Assembly (NCBI RefSeq): GCF_001418015.1
Contig: NZ_LIQG01000020.1
Coordinates: 186,001-250,000 of the forward strand
DNA from: Lacinutrix mariniflava
Lineage (GTDB): Bacteria > Bacteroidota > Bacteroidia > Flavobacteriales > Flavobacteriaceae
Direction of reading: 5' to 3'
DNA: 64,000 nt
How positions within the stretch are numbered: the first letter of the stretch is position 1; every line of letters begins with the position of its first letter. Both the position numbers and the translations under genes were made by a program. Positions 42,705 to 52,938 of this stretch are shown here, one piece after another. The notes under the pieces are model-generated. The model was not told the origin of the DNA, did not search any database, and saw only the letters and a program-made list of their open reading frames with translations.

Positions 42705-43139
42705 TTAATTCACTTCTGACATTCCAAATTGGTCAATAACCTGTTTCTCGTTCAATTTATTGAGGTAAAAACTTAAGTCAGTCCAAGCCGTTCCTTCAAT
42801 TCCTTTTAAAACAATTCCTTTTTCAGTTTGAGTTATCGTAAATAAAAAATCTGCTAGATTTGCATCTTTTTCCGAAGCTATTTTATCGAATGTCGTCATT
42901 CCGTATTCATCAATTGCTTGTACTTCATCGTCCTCAAAATTAAATTCTAAATCAATCCATGCGCTACCTTTTAGACTTTGCATTCTAATTCCGCTATCGG
43001 TCTTTTCAATTACAACTTTAAAACTTTTTAAATTGTTTTGCTTTTTCTCTTGAGCAACTAATTCAGAACTCGCTGCAAAAATAACAATAGCCGCTAATAT
43101 ATTTGAAAAGTGTCTTTTAATATTCAATTTTATTTTCAT
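42705..43139 (-). CDS. Secreted hypothetical protein with internal duplication
   Basis: A 144-residue protein with a signal peptide (hydrophobic residues 14-28, cleavage near VAQ). The mature part has two copies of one unit: IRMQSLKGSAWIDLEF...AIDEYGM and IVLKGIEGTAWTDLSF...VIDQFGM, about 52 residues apart. Function unknown. The repeats suggest a small periplasmic beta-domain pair. Confidence 0.72.
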   Translation of the reverse strand: MKIKLNIKRHFSNILAAIVIFAASSELVAQEKKQNNLKSFKVVIEKTDSGIRMQSLKGSAWIDLEFNFEDDEVQAIDEYGMTTFDKIASEKDANLADFLFTITQTEKGIVLKGIEGTAWTDLSFYLNKLNEKQVIDQFGMSEVN

Positions 43140-43201
43140 CTTTATATTTTTTAATTCTATTTATTAGGTTCAAAAAAGTTTCAGAAAGCAATCAAAAGCT
43201 A

Positions 43202-44590
43202 CTAAATATTAGCAATTACTTTAATCTCACCAATAATCTTATCAGCTAAATTGTCTGCAATTTCTTGTGATAAAGCTTCAGTATAAATTCTAATAATTGG
43301 TTCTGTATTACTTTTTCTTAAGTGTACCCAATTTTCAGCAAAATCAATCTTAACACCATCAACAGTGTTTAGGTTTTCATCTTTATATTTATCGGCCATT
43401 TGTAATAAAATAGCATCAACATCAATTTGAGGTGTTAAGGCTATTTTCTTTTTACTCATAAAATAGCTTGTATACGTTTTACGTAATGCGCTAACACTTA
43501 TTTTCTTCTCGGCTAACATCGTTAAAAATAAAGCCACACCAACTAAAGCATCACGACCATAATGAGAGGCTGGATAAATAATACCACCATTACCTTCTCC
43601 TCCAATTACTGCGTTATTTTTTTTCATTAAAGTAACAACATTCACTTCTCCAACAGCACTTGCTTCGTAAGTTCCACCATGTTTTTCGGTAATATCTCTT
43701 AACGCACGAGTAGAACTCATGTTACTTACTGTATTTCCAGGATTTCTACTTAAAACGTGATCTGCACAAGCAACTAATGTATATTCTTCGCCAAACATTT
43801 CACCGTTTTCATCCATAAAAGCCAATCTATCGACATCTGGATCTACTACAATTCCAAAATCGGCATTATGCTTTATTACTTCGGCAGATAAATCTGTTAA
43901 ATGCTCTTTTAATGGTTCAGGATTATGAGGAAATTCTCCTGTAGGATCGCAATATAATTTTACAGCTTCAACGCCTAAACGTTCTAATAATAAAGGAATA
44001 GCAATTCCTCCTGTAGAATTTACACCATCAACAACCACTTTAAAGTTTGCTTTTTCAATAGCATCTTTATCTACATATTCAAGTTCTAAAACTTCGTCAA
44101 TATGAATATCTATATAAGCATCATTTTTAGTAATTTCTCCTAAACTATCTACATCTGCAAATTCCATAGCATCACTTTCTGCTATTTCTAAAATTTTAGC
44201 ACCTTCTGCGGCATCTAAAAATTCACCTTTAGCATTTAATAATTTTAAAGCATTCCATTGTTTTGGATTGTGACTTGCAGTTAAAATAATACCACCATCT
44301 GCATGCTCCATTGGCACAGCAATTTCTACTGTGGGAGTTGTAGATAAATCTAAATCGATAACATGAATACCTAAACCTACTAAAGTATTCATTACTAAAT
44401 TCTGAATCATTTCTCCAGAAATTCTAGCATCGCGTCCAACAACAACTCTATAATCTTCTTTTACACGTTGCGATTTTAACCAAGTTCCGTAAGCTGCTGC
44501 AAATTTTACAGCATCAATTGGTGTTAAATTTTCACCAACGTTTCCGCCAATAGTTCCTCGAATTCCTGAAATAGATTTTATAAGTGTCAT
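43202..44590 (-). CDS. glmM: Phosphoglucosamine mutase GlmM
   Basis: A 462-residue alpha-D-phosphohexomutase. The phosphorylated Ser is in TASHNPKQWN (about residue 105), the Mg loop is DPDVDRLAF (about 250), the sugar loop GEGNGG (about 330) and the phosphate loop RKSNTEPIIR near the end. It converts glucosamine-6-phosphate to glucosamine-1-phosphate for peptidoglycan and LPS synthesis. The Bacteroidota form groups in the GlmM/PMM range; substrate preference for PMM cannot be fully excluded. Confidence 0.88.
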   Translation of the reverse strand: MTLIKSISGIRGTIGGNVGENLTPIDAVKFAAAYGTWLKSQRVKEDYRVVVGRDARISGEMIQNLVMNTLVGLGIHVIDLDLSTTPTVEIAVPMEHADGGIILTASHNPKQWNALKLLNAKGEFLDAAEGAKILEIAESDAMEFADVDSLGEITKNDAYIDIHIDEVLELEYVDKDAIEKANFKVVVDGVNSTGGIAIPLLLERLGVEAVKLYCDPTGEFPHNPEPLKEHLTDLSAEVIKHNADFGIVVDPDVDRLAFMDENGEMFGEEYTLVACADHVLSRNPGNTVSNMSSTRALRDITEKHGGTYEASAVGEVNVVTLMKKNNAVIGGEGNGGIIYPASHYGRDALVGVALFLTMLAEKKISVSALRKTYTSYFMSKKKIALTPQIDVDAILLQMADKYKDENLNTVDGVKIDFAENWVHLRKSNTEPIIRIYTEALSQEIADNLADKIIGEIKVIANI

Positions 44591-44715
44591 TAATTATATT
44601 TTAAAATTGAATTACAAATATACCATTTCAAAAGCAGATTTCTTAAAACGGTTTTTGTAAATTGACAGTCTTATTCAAACTAATTTAAAGATTCCCATTT
44701 TCATGGGAAAAAAAT

Positions 44716-45309
44716 ATGAATTTTCTCGCACACATATATCTATCAGGAAACAACGAAGACATCACCATTGGTAATTTTATTGCAGATGGTATTCGTGGAA
44801 AAAAATATGAAAAATACCCAAAAGACATCCAAACCGGTATTCTTTTGCATCGCCAAATCGATACGTTTACCGACGCTCATAAAACAGTAAGAGTAAGTAC
44901 TAAAAGACTTCATAAAAACTACGGACATTATTCTGGCGTGATTGTCGATATTTTATACGATCATTTTTTAGCTAAAAATTGGAAGCATTATTCTGATGTG
45001 CCTTTAGCCGAATACATAGATAATTTCTACAATACTTTGCACGATAATTTTGAAGTCCTACCAGCTAGAATTCAGAAAATGATGCCTTATATGATTGCCG
45101 ACAACTGGCTATTAAGCTATGCTACAATTGAAGGTATTGGTAAGGTTTTGGTGGGTATGAATAAAAGAACACAAAACCGATCTCAAATGAATTTAGCCGT
45201 AAACGAATTACAAGAATTCTATGACGAATTTGAAGATGAATTCACTCGCTTTTTTGATGAATTGATTCGTTTTTCAGCTAAAAAATTAGAAGACATTCAA
45301 AATAAATAA
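44716..45309 (+). CDS. acpH: Acyl carrier protein phosphodiesterase (AcpH/DUF479)
   Basis: A 197-residue helical hydrolase of the AcpH family: MNFLAHIYLSG at the start, GNFIADG, LHRQIDTFTDAH and VDILYDHFLAKNW, which are the metal-binding HD-like motifs of this family. It removes 4'-phosphopantetheine from ACP or acts on a related phosphodiester. Confidence 0.9.
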   Translation: MNFLAHIYLSGNNEDITIGNFIADGIRGKKYEKYPKDIQTGILLHRQIDTFTDAHKTVRVSTKRLHKNYGHYSGVIVDILYDHFLAKNWKHYSDVPLAEYIDNFYNTLHDNFEVLPARIQKMMPYMIADNWLLSYATIEGIGKVLVGMNKRTQNRSQMNLAVNELQEFYDEFEDEFTRFFDELIRFSAKKLEDIQNK

Positions 45310-45315
45310 GTGAAA

Positions 45316-45358
45316 CTGTCATTGCGAGAAGTGACGTAGGAACGACGTGGCAATCTCA
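45316..45358. repeat. Flavobacterial intergenic repeat
   Basis: TGTCATTGCGAGAAGTGACG followed by TAGGAACGACGTGGCAATCTCA. ATTGC and GCAAT ends can pair. A dispersed element type common in Flavobacteriia. Confidence 0.72.
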
Positions 45359-45376
45359 TAATTAATACTATTTAAT

Positions 45377-47068
45377 ATGAAATTAAAATACATACTTGTA
45401 GCTTTTACAGTGATTATCATTTGCTTCTCATGCAAAGAAAAAAAAGCACCTGTTCGTGGTTTAGTAACTACAAAAGCAATGGTTGTTTCAGCAAGAATTG
45501 AAGCGTCTAACATAGGAAAACAAATTCTAGAACAAGGCGGAAACGCTTTCGATGCCATGATGGCAACAGATTTGGCTTTAGCAGTTGCTTATCCTTATGC
45601 AGGAAATCTTGGTGGTGGTGGCTTTATGGTTTACAGACTAAATAATGGCGACATTGGCGCTTTAGATTATAGAGAAAAAGCGCCTTTAGCAGCAACCAAA
45701 GACATGTATTTAGATTCTATTGGAAATGTTATTCCAAATTTAAGTACACGCGGAGCAATGGCGGTTGGTGTTCCCGGAACTGTTGCAGGCGTTTTTGAAG
45801 CGCACAGAAAATTTGGAACTTTACCTATAGAAACCATAATAAAACCTGTAATTGCCTTAGCAAAAAGAGGCGTTTTTGTTACTAAAAAGCAAGAAATTAG
45901 ATTAGCCGAAAAACAGCAGGATTTTAAGTTAGCTAATAAAGATTCTATCTTATTTACTAAGGCTTGGAAAGAAAACGACTCTATTAAATATGTAAATCTT
46001 GCAAAAACATTAACGCGTTTAATGAAAAATGGTCGAGATGAATTCTACAAAGGAGAATCTGCAAAAACACTAGCACAATTTGTTCAAAATAATGGAGGCA
46101 TAATTACCGAAGAAGATTTAGCAAACTACGAAGCGAAATGGAGAACGCCTATTACCTTTAATTATGATAATTTACGCATTATTTCAATGTCTCCGCCTTC
46201 TAGCGGTGGTGTTGCCATGGCACAAGTACTAAAATCTGTTGAAGAGTATGATTTAGATAAATTTGGCCATAACGCTGTAAAAACAATTCAGGTTTTAGCT
46301 GAAGCCGAACGTCGTGCTTATGCCGATAGAAGTTATTATTTAGGTGATCCTGATTTTGTAAACGTACCTCAAGACAAGCTTATAAGTGATACCTATTTAG
46401 AAAATAGAATGGCTAGTTTTTCGTTTGAAAAAGCAACGCCTTCAACCGAAATTTCTCATGGCACTGTAGATATTGTAGAAAGCGATGAGACTACGCACTA
46501 CTCTATTATCGATCAATTTGGAAATGCCATTGCAGTAACAACGACTCTAAACTCGGGTTTTGGTTCTAAACTGTATTGTCAAGAATTAGGGTTCTTTTTA
46601 AATAATGAAATGGACGATTTCTCTAGCAAACCTGGAGTCCCTAACGTTTACGGGTTAATTGGAGCTAAAGCAAATGCTATTTTACCCGAAAAACGCATGC
46701 TTAGTTCTATGACACCTACTATTGTTGAAAAAGATGGTAAGTTATTAATGAGTGTTGGAACGCCAGGTGGATCGACAATTATTACATCAGTATTACAAAC
46801 TATTTTAAATGTGCATGAGTTTAAAATGGGCATGCAAGAAGCTGTTAATGCACCTCGTTTTCATCACCAATGGTTACCAGACGAAATTAGAATGGAACCT
46901 AATCGTTTTAAAACAGAAACTATAAATACTTTAGAGCAAAAAGGGTATACTATAAACGAAGAACGCTCACCTGTTATTGGTATAGTAGATGGTATTTTGG
47001 TACTACCAGATGGTAAACTTGAAGGTGGTGCAGATTCTCGTGGCGATGATGCTGCTGCTGGGTTTTAA
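45377..47068 (+). CDS. ggt: Gamma-glutamyltranspeptidase, lipoprotein form
   Basis: A 563-residue Ntn hydrolase with a lipoprotein signal (VIIICFSC, Cys about 19). The autocleavage and nucleophile Thr is in ETTHYSIID (about residue 372), and GGGGFMVYR, AVGVPGTVAG, SPPSSGGVAM and GTPGGSTI are the conserved family blocks. It cleaves the gamma-glutamyl bond of glutathione in the periplasm, giving Glu and Cys-Gly. Starts just after the dispersed repeat. A surface-lipoprotein form is usual in Flavobacteriia. Confidence 0.94.
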   Translation: MKLKYILVAFTVIIICFSCKEKKAPVRGLVTTKAMVVSARIEASNIGKQILEQGGNAFDAMMATDLALAVAYPYAGNLGGGGFMVYRLNNGDIGALDYREKAPLAATKDMYLDSIGNVIPNLSTRGAMAVGVPGTVAGVFEAHRKFGTLPIETIIKPVIALAKRGVFVTKKQEIRLAEKQQDFKLANKDSILFTKAWKENDSIKYVNLAKTLTRLMKNGRDEFYKGESAKTLAQFVQNNGGIITEEDLANYEAKWRTPITFNYDNLRIISMSPPSSGGVAMAQVLKSVEEYDLDKFGHNAVKTIQVLAEAERRAYADRSYYLGDPDFVNVPQDKLISDTYLENRMASFSFEKATPSTEISHGTVDIVESDETTHYSIIDQFGNAIAVTTTLNSGFGSKLYCQELGFFLNNEMDDFSSKPGVPNVYGLIGAKANAILPEKRMLSSMTPTIVEKDGKLLMSVGTPGGSTIITSVLQTILNVHEFKMGMQEAVNAPRFHHQWLPDEIRMEPNRFKTETINTLEQKGYTINEERSPVIGIVDGILVLPDGKLEGGADSRGDDAAAGF

Positions 47069-47584
47069 CAAATTCAATTATCATTCTTGGGAGAGTAATA
47101 ATACAAAGTATAAAATACTAACAAAAAATCTATCTTGCTTTTTTTCTCAAGTAAAATCGTATCATATATTTCCATTTTAAATAAAAAAAAACATCATTTT
47201 ACATTTAAGATATTAATGATAACATTACTCCTTACACAAACAATTTAATTATAATAAAAGCATTCCTAAAAAGTTTATTCCCATTTAACATGCAAATTTT
47301 CGTTTTTCACTATAAATTCTAAAAAACGACACAAATGGTATTAATTTCATATCTCATCTGTTTCAATATTTAGATAAACACATCATATTAAGACCATTAA
47401 ATCATTAAAAAAAACAACACATGCAATTATAATTGTAGTCTTTTTACTTCATTTTTAAATTTTATCATTAAAAAAAATAAAAGAACATGTATATTTGTTG
47501 AAAATAACCAATATTTTTTAAACGATGTTTTTCTAAAAAAAAGCATCTAATTCCAACCAAAAAAAAAAAAAAGAATAACCAAAA
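47069..47584. other. Long AT-rich intergenic region before the T9SS giant gene
   Basis: 516 bases without a gene on either strand. A -7-like box TATATTTG (47490-47497) lies near the right end; poly-A and poly-T stretches dominate. No hairpin of note. Confidence 0.6.
47490..47497 (+). promoter_or_regulatory. TAnnTTTG -7 box before the T9SS giant gene
   Basis: TATATTTG fits the Bacteroidota -7 consensus about 90 bases upstream of the signal-peptide ATG at 47585. Confidence 0.55.
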
Positions 47585-47716
47585 ATGATAAAAAAATACT
47601 CTACGATAGCATTTCTTTTTTTTATAATAGTAAGCACTAGTAGTGGTTTTAAGAAAATAGAATCATCTAACTTAAATAGTGTAATAAGTACCAAAAAAAA
47701 TCTAATTACACCATGA
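47585..47716 (+). CDS. Signal-peptide fragment of the T9SS giant protein, out of frame
   Basis: A 43-residue frame with a secretion signal (MIKKY, hydrophobic STIAFLFFIIVSTSSG) that ends four bases inside the 1,702-residue frame. A -1 shift in the A8 run 47693-47700 joins it to that frame as ...TKKSNYTMNLNAT. It is therefore the true start of the giant protein, separated by one base in the A-run. The giant protein otherwise would have no signal peptide and could not be exported through T9SS. Confidence 0.72.
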   Translation: MIKKYSTIAFLFFIIVSTSSGFKKIESSNLNSVISTKKNLITP

Positions 47717-50700
47717 ATCTTAATGCCACTGGAGAAGAGTGCGCAGGAAATGGAAACATACAAATAGATATTAATAGTTCTGAAATTGGTGCTACATTTG
47801 AGTTTTTAGTGTTTGACACTTCAGATTTAAGCACACCAATAAATAGTGAAACTGTTTTAGAAGGACCAATTACGTCTCCTAATTTCACAACTAATATCAC
47901 AACTTTAAATAGTGGCACATATATTATAAAAGCAACCGAAACTATTGGAACTATTGAGACTATTATAGAACAAGAAATTACAGTAGCTAATGATGTTATA
48001 CCTATTACATTTGATGCCATCCAAGAAAGTGCTTGTTTAGGGACCATAAATGTCTTATTAAACTCTGGTACCGCTGTAGAATATAGAGTTAAACAAGCTG
48101 GTGTATTGATTCAAACGATTACTCAGACTCAAATAGATACTGGTGCTGATAGTATTTTTACAGATTTACCTTTTGGAAACTATACCATAGAAATTGAAGA
48201 TAATTGTGGAGATATCGTAGTTCAAGGAATTAATTTAACAGACCTAGCTCCTGTTTACAGAGACCCTATTAATTACGGAAGTAATATTGATGACGATGAT
48301 TGCTCACAAACAAGCCTATTAATTATAATTCAAGAAATAATAAGTACCGGAGGTTATACATCTGCTCTTAACGAAAACTTCTTTCCTTTTACCGTTACAT
48401 TAACTTATGATGATGATGCTGACGGAAACGACACTGTTATGACTGACACATGGACTTCTACAGATCAAAATGGTTCAAACTATAATCTTCCAACTCAAGA
48501 TACAGCATACGCAGTAACCACAGAAGTCACAGATATTTGTGGAAGTGTTGTTTATTTAAGCACCGTAGATTTTTCTGGACCACCAACAGTGTATTCTTAT
48601 CGTATAACCACTCAAGATTGTGGAAAAGAAAAACTACTCTTTTCAAATTTTCAGAACATTGCTCTTCCTATAACAGTGGAAATTGTAACAGCACCACTAA
48701 CGTTTGACATAAATAATGACCCTAACTTATACACCCCTATTTTCCCAGTTGGATCCAATGTTTCTGAGCCAGTCAACGGCTCTATAACTTTAGGAAATTA
48801 CAACTTAGGCCTTCCCGAAGGCAATTACACTTTTTTGTTTACAGACAGTTGTGGACGGGAAATAAGCAAAAGTGTAAATATGATTATTGATAATTCATTC
48901 AGAGGATTGAACATTAAAACTAGAGAAGGTTGCAGCGCTACGGGAGATTTAGAAATAAATATAACAAAGCAAGGTTATAACAGTATTTATTCTGCTGCTG
49001 GCTTTAACAGCTTGACTATCACCTCTGCTCCAGCTAGTTATACTGGTCCAGTAATAATAGACTTAGCATCATCTATTGTCAATAGTTCTTCTAATGGAGA
49101 TTATGTATTCCTTTATGATTTACCTGCTGGTGATTACTCCTTTTTTGTAGACACTACATGCGGTTATTCTTTAACAGGAACAAAAACTATAAATGGAGCC
49201 ATCTTTCAAGATATAGATACCACCATTACATCATTCTGTGGTAGTTTCAACCTTAATTTAAACGTTACATTTAATGTAAATAATCCAATATTTGTACTTC
49301 AAAAATTTAACACTACAGATGGCGTGTGGGCAAATATTAATAGTGCCACTGCCGAATTAACAAACTACGTTGATAATACTGATCTTTACCAAAATGGAAT
49401 ACCTTCTTTAATATTGGCTAACTATCAAAATAATTACGGTCAATTTATTTCTGATAATGGATTTATTAATAACGTTACAGGATCTGGATTATTTCGAATT
49501 TATTGTTCTTATATAAAAAGTGGAATACAAGAACGTTGCTATAATACAATTAAAGAGTTTACAATAGGAGATAATAATATTACGCTTGTTGATTTTTCTG
49601 TAATAGATTGTGGAGATGGTACTAACGATTTATTAATTGATGCTTTAGGTGTTAATTTAAATTATGAATTAATAACCAGAGACGGTATTGCACTTAGCCC
49701 TACTATTAATAATGGTAACGACCCAGTCTTTTCGAACTTAACGCCTGGAATTTATAATGTACAAATAACTGATGACTGTGGTGCCTTAAGTAATTTTATT
49801 ATTAATACCAATGAATCTCAATTATCTGTTATACAGCCCTACGACTTATGTGTTGGCGAAAATGGTTCACTAACGGTTAATACGCTATCATTTATTGATG
49901 TTACTTGGACTAAAGATGGTGATCCAAGTTTTTCTGCTACTGGAAACACCTTAAATTTTACACCATATGCCGCAACAGATACTGGTACATATAACGCGAT
50001 TTTAAGTTATAGTGCTAATCCAAATTCTTGTGCTAATCAAACCTTAAGTTATACAGTTACTAGTGCACCTCCAATTGCTGGTAATGGCCAAACGATTGAT
50101 ATCGCTTTTATAAATACTACTCTAGAAAATTTATTTAACTACATTAATGGCCCTTATGATAATTTTGGAATCTGGTCTGAAACAACTACAACACCTTCAG
50201 GTACATTAAATTATAACTTGTGGGATGCTACTGGAATAGAAGCCGGAACCTACACTTTCGATTATATTGTGGATACGGGTTGCAACGGTATAGATAGTAC
50301 TATAGTAACCTTAAACATATTGGAAAGTGATTTAACAGCAGTTAATAACTCTATTTTAGACATTTGTCCATTAACAATTTACGATGATATTGTAAACGTA
50401 TTAGATAACGACACTTACGGTCAGCTGCCACTAGTGCAACCAGATTTTTTAGTAACTACAGAAACTGCAGATCCTGATAATGTAATTACCCTTGATACAA
50501 TGGGAAACATTGATGTGAATAATACAGGTTTACCTGGACAAACTTACACATTAGAATATAAAATTACAGAAACATCAAATAGTGATAACTTTGATACAGC
50601 ATTCTTTAGCGTAACTGTAAAATCTATTTCTGAATCGGTTGCACCAAATTTTTCTCCAAACCCAACACTAGTTCAATGTTATGATGACATACCATCGAGC

Positions 50701-52821
50701 ACTATTTTAAGTCAAACAGAATTTGAAGCATTAGGAAATGCTGATGGCTTAATTATGAATAATAATTGTGGAATAATAGAAATTATAGCATCAAATAGTT
50801 TGGATACTGGTAATTGTAATCAAGCCGTAACACGAACATATACTGTAAGAGAATACTTAGACGATAATAATGATAGTATTTTTAATACTGGAGAAACTTT
50901 ATTCTATGAAATAATTTCTGTAGAAAACTACTTAGTAAACGATACTATAGCTCCTAGTATAATTGGCACAATAGCAGAAACAACAATAGAAGAATGCTCT
51001 GTTAGTGATGCAAATGTGGCAGTAACTACAGTCTCAGAATTAGAACTCTTGGGATTAACTATTACAGATTCGTGTAGCAGTGATCTCGATTTAATTGTAA
51101 CAAGTGAAGACACAATTACCGGTACCAACCCAATTGTAATAACAAGAACTTACACCGTTAAAGATCCTTGTGAAAACGCGACTAATACTATCCAAATTAT
51201 AAACATAGAAGATAACGAAAGTCCAACAATTACTTGTTCAAATAACATAACAATAGATACAGACACTGGTTTATGTAGTGCTAGCAATGTAGATTTAGGA
51301 AACACAGTAGCTTTAGACAACTGTTTTGTTGCTAGTTTAACAAATAATGCTCCTGCTATTTTTCCTATAGGAAATACTACAGTAACTTGGACTGCTACAG
51401 ATGGAGTTGGAAACACCAATACTTGCGAACAAATTGTTACAGTAGAAGACAACGAAAGCCCAACATTTACTGCTCCAGAAGATATTCAAGTTTTTTCAGA
51501 CATCAATTCTAATTACAATATTGGTATTGGTATCACTGGAGATGTATTAGATGAACTGGATAATTGCTCAACAGGAATTGAAGCCACTTTTACAGAGAAT
51601 ATTATTGACGGCGAATGTCCTGGTTCTAAAATAATTACAAGAGTATGGAGCTTAGAAGACACTAACGGTAATTCGGCTACAGATCAAACACAAACAATAA
51701 CAGTCTTAAATGATACTATTTTAGCGAATCAAAATTTAGAAACTTATAGTGTTTGCGACGATACTCCTGAAACAGATAACAATATAGCAAATAATACCAC
51801 TATTTTCGATTTAAGCATTCAAGATAACAATGTGCTAAATGGCTTAGATAACTCTATCTATTCTGTTAGTTATTACACAACTTTAGAAGATGCAGAACAA
51901 AGTTTAAATGCTTTAGCTAACCTTTATGAAAATACAATTAATCCGCAAACCATATATGCACGAGTAGATAATAATTCTCCTGGGAGTACATGTTATGCCA
52001 TTGCAGAACTTGGTTTAACGGTAGAAAGTTTACCTTATATTGAATTAGAGGAATCATACTTAATTTGTGTTGACGCTAACGGAATTGCTATTGATGATTC
52101 TACGGTAATAAATATACCATTAAACCAAGCAGAATATAGCTTTTCTTGGTCTTATAACGGTATAATTATACCAAATGAAATAGGAACATCACTTACACCT
52201 ACTCAAAGTGGTGAATATAATCTTATGGTAACTGATATTGTTGGGCCTTTTATGTGCGCTAATAACTATACATTTATAGTTGAAGCAAGCGCTCCTCCTC
52301 AATTAAGCTACGAATTAACACCTGCTTTTGCAAACCAGCATGATGTAACAGTAACTGCAACTCCTTCTCAAATGAGTACAATAACAACAAATCACACGTT
52401 TAGTTTAAATGATGAATACCCACAATTAGGCACAATTAATAGTGATGGCACTTCTAGCTATACTTTTACAAATATTAAACCTGGTTATAATGTGGTAACA
52501 GTTAATAATATCGACGGATGTGGTACAAATAGCATCGAAATATTTGTTATGGATTATCCTTTATATTTCACTCCAAACGGAGATGGAACTCATGATACTT
52601 GGAATATTTATAGTGTAGATAGTCAACCCGATGCTATAATTTATATTTTCGATCGCTATGGGAAATTGTTAAAACAACTAAAACCTACAGATAGAGGATG
52701 GGATGGTACTTATAACGGCAATTTAATGCCAACTAATGATTATTGGTTTACATTAGAATACAGAGAACCAAAAACAAATGAAAGCAAAACGTTAAGAGCT
52801 CACTTTACACTTAAAAGATAA
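47713..52821 (+). CDS. Giant T9SS-secreted protein with type B (CHU_C) C-terminus
   Basis: A 1,702-residue surface or secreted protein. Its C-terminal ~90 residues (YFTPNGDGTHDTWNI, YIFDRYGKLLKQL, GWDGTYNG, DYWFTLEYRE) are the gliding-motility-associated CTD that directs type B type IX secretion. Near residues 1155-1255 it has an HYR domain (VEDNESPT, SNNITIDTDTG). The N-terminal 1,100 residues are beta-rich repeats (LPFGNYTIEIEDNCG, LPEGNYTFLFTDSCG, LPAGDYSFFVDTTCG, LTPGIYNVQITDDCG), about 150 residues apart with a paired Cys pattern. The likely role is adhesion to surfaces or polysaccharide. The signal peptide is in the frame at 47585. Confidence 0.9.
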   Translation: MNLNATGEECAGNGNIQIDINSSEIGATFEFLVFDTSDLSTPINSETVLEGPITSPNFTTNITTLNSGTYIIKATETIGTIETIIEQEITVANDVIPITFDAIQESACLGTINVLLNSGTAVEYRVKQAGVLIQTITQTQIDTGADSIFTDLPFGNYTIEIEDNCGDIVVQGINLTDLAPVYRDPINYGSNIDDDDCSQTSLLIIIQEIISTGGYTSALNENFFPFTVTLTYDDDADGNDTVMTDTWTSTDQNGSNYNLPTQDTAYAVTTEVTDICGSVVYLSTVDFSGPPTVYSYRITTQDCGKEKLLFSNFQNIALPITVEIVTAPLTFDINNDPNLYTPIFPVGSNVSEPVNGSITLGNYNLGLPEGNYTFLFTDSCGREISKSVNMIIDNSFRGLNIKTREGCSATGDLEINITKQGYNSIYSAAGFNSLTITSAPASYTGPVIIDLASSIVNSSSNGDYVFLYDLPAGDYSFFVDTTCGYSLTGTKTINGAIFQDIDTTITSFCGSFNLNLNVTFNVNNPIFVLQKFNTTDGVWANINSATAELTNYVDNTDLYQNGIPSLILANYQNNYGQFISDNGFINNVTGSGLFRIYCSYIKSGIQERCYNTIKEFTIGDNNITLVDFSVIDCGDGTNDLLIDALGVNLNYELITRDGIALSPTINNGNDPVFSNLTPGIYNVQITDDCGALSNFIINTNESQLSVIQPYDLCVGENGSLTVNTLSFIDVTWTKDGDPSFSATGNTLNFTPYAATDTGTYNAILSYSANPNSCANQTLSYTVTSAPPIAGNGQTIDIAFINTTLENLFNYINGPYDNFGIWSETTTTPSGTLNYNLWDATGIEAGTYTFDYIVDTGCNGIDSTIVTLNILESDLTAVNNSILDICPLTIYDDIVNVLDNDTYGQLPLVQPDFLVTTETADPDNVITLDTMGNIDVNNTGLPGQTYTLEYKITETSNSDNFDTAFFSVTVKSISESVAPNFSPNPTLVQCYDDIPSSTILSQTEFEALGNADGLIMNNNCGIIEIIASNSLDTGNCNQAVTRTYTVREYLDDNNDSIFNTGETLFYEIISVENYLVNDTIAPSIIGTIAETTIEECSVSDANVAVTTVSELELLGLTITDSCSSDLDLIVTSEDTITGTNPIVITRTYTVKDPCENATNTIQIINIEDNESPTITCSNNITIDTDTGLCSASNVDLGNTVALDNCFVASLTNNAPAIFPIGNTTVTWTATDGVGNTNTCEQIVTVEDNESPTFTAPEDIQVFSDINSNYNIGIGITGDVLDELDNCSTGIEATFTENIIDGECPGSKIITRVWSLEDTNGNSATDQTQTITVLNDTILANQNLETYSVCDDTPETDNNIANNTTIFDLSIQDNNVLNGLDNSIYSVSYYTTLEDAEQSLNALANLYENTINPQTIYARVDNNSPGSTCYAIAELGLTVESLPYIELEESYLICVDANGIAIDDSTVINIPLNQAEYSFSWSYNGIIIPNEIGTSLTPTQSGEYNLMVTDIVGPFMCANNYTFIVEASAPPQLSYELTPAFANQHDVTVTATPSQMSTITTNHTFSLNDEYPQLGTINSDGTSSYTFTNIKPGYNVVTVNNIDGCGTNSIEIFVMDYPLYFTPNGDGTHDTWNIYSVDSQPDAIIYIFDRYGKLLKQLKPTDRGWDGTYNGNLMPTNDYWFTLEYREPKTNESKTLRAHFTLKR

Positions 52822-52849
52822 TTAAAACAAGATATCCTATAGTTTAAAA

Positions 52850-52880
52850 AAACGCAAGAGCAAAATTCATGCGTTTTTTT
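52850..52880 (+). terminator. Terminator of the giant gene
   Basis: AAAACGCA and TGCGTTTT around a 13-base loop, followed by more Ts. Confidence 0.8.
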
Positions 52881-52907
52881 AAGCTATTTTCTGAAATATA
52901 AATAACT

Positions 52908-52915
52908 TAAATTTG
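52908..52915 (+). promoter_or_regulatory. TAnnTTTG -7 box before the 245-aa gene
   Basis: TAAATTTG, 23 bases upstream of the ATG at 52939, matches the Bacteroidota -7 consensus. Confidence 0.55.
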
Positions 52916-52938
52916 TGTAATCGTTTCAAATAAATCTA

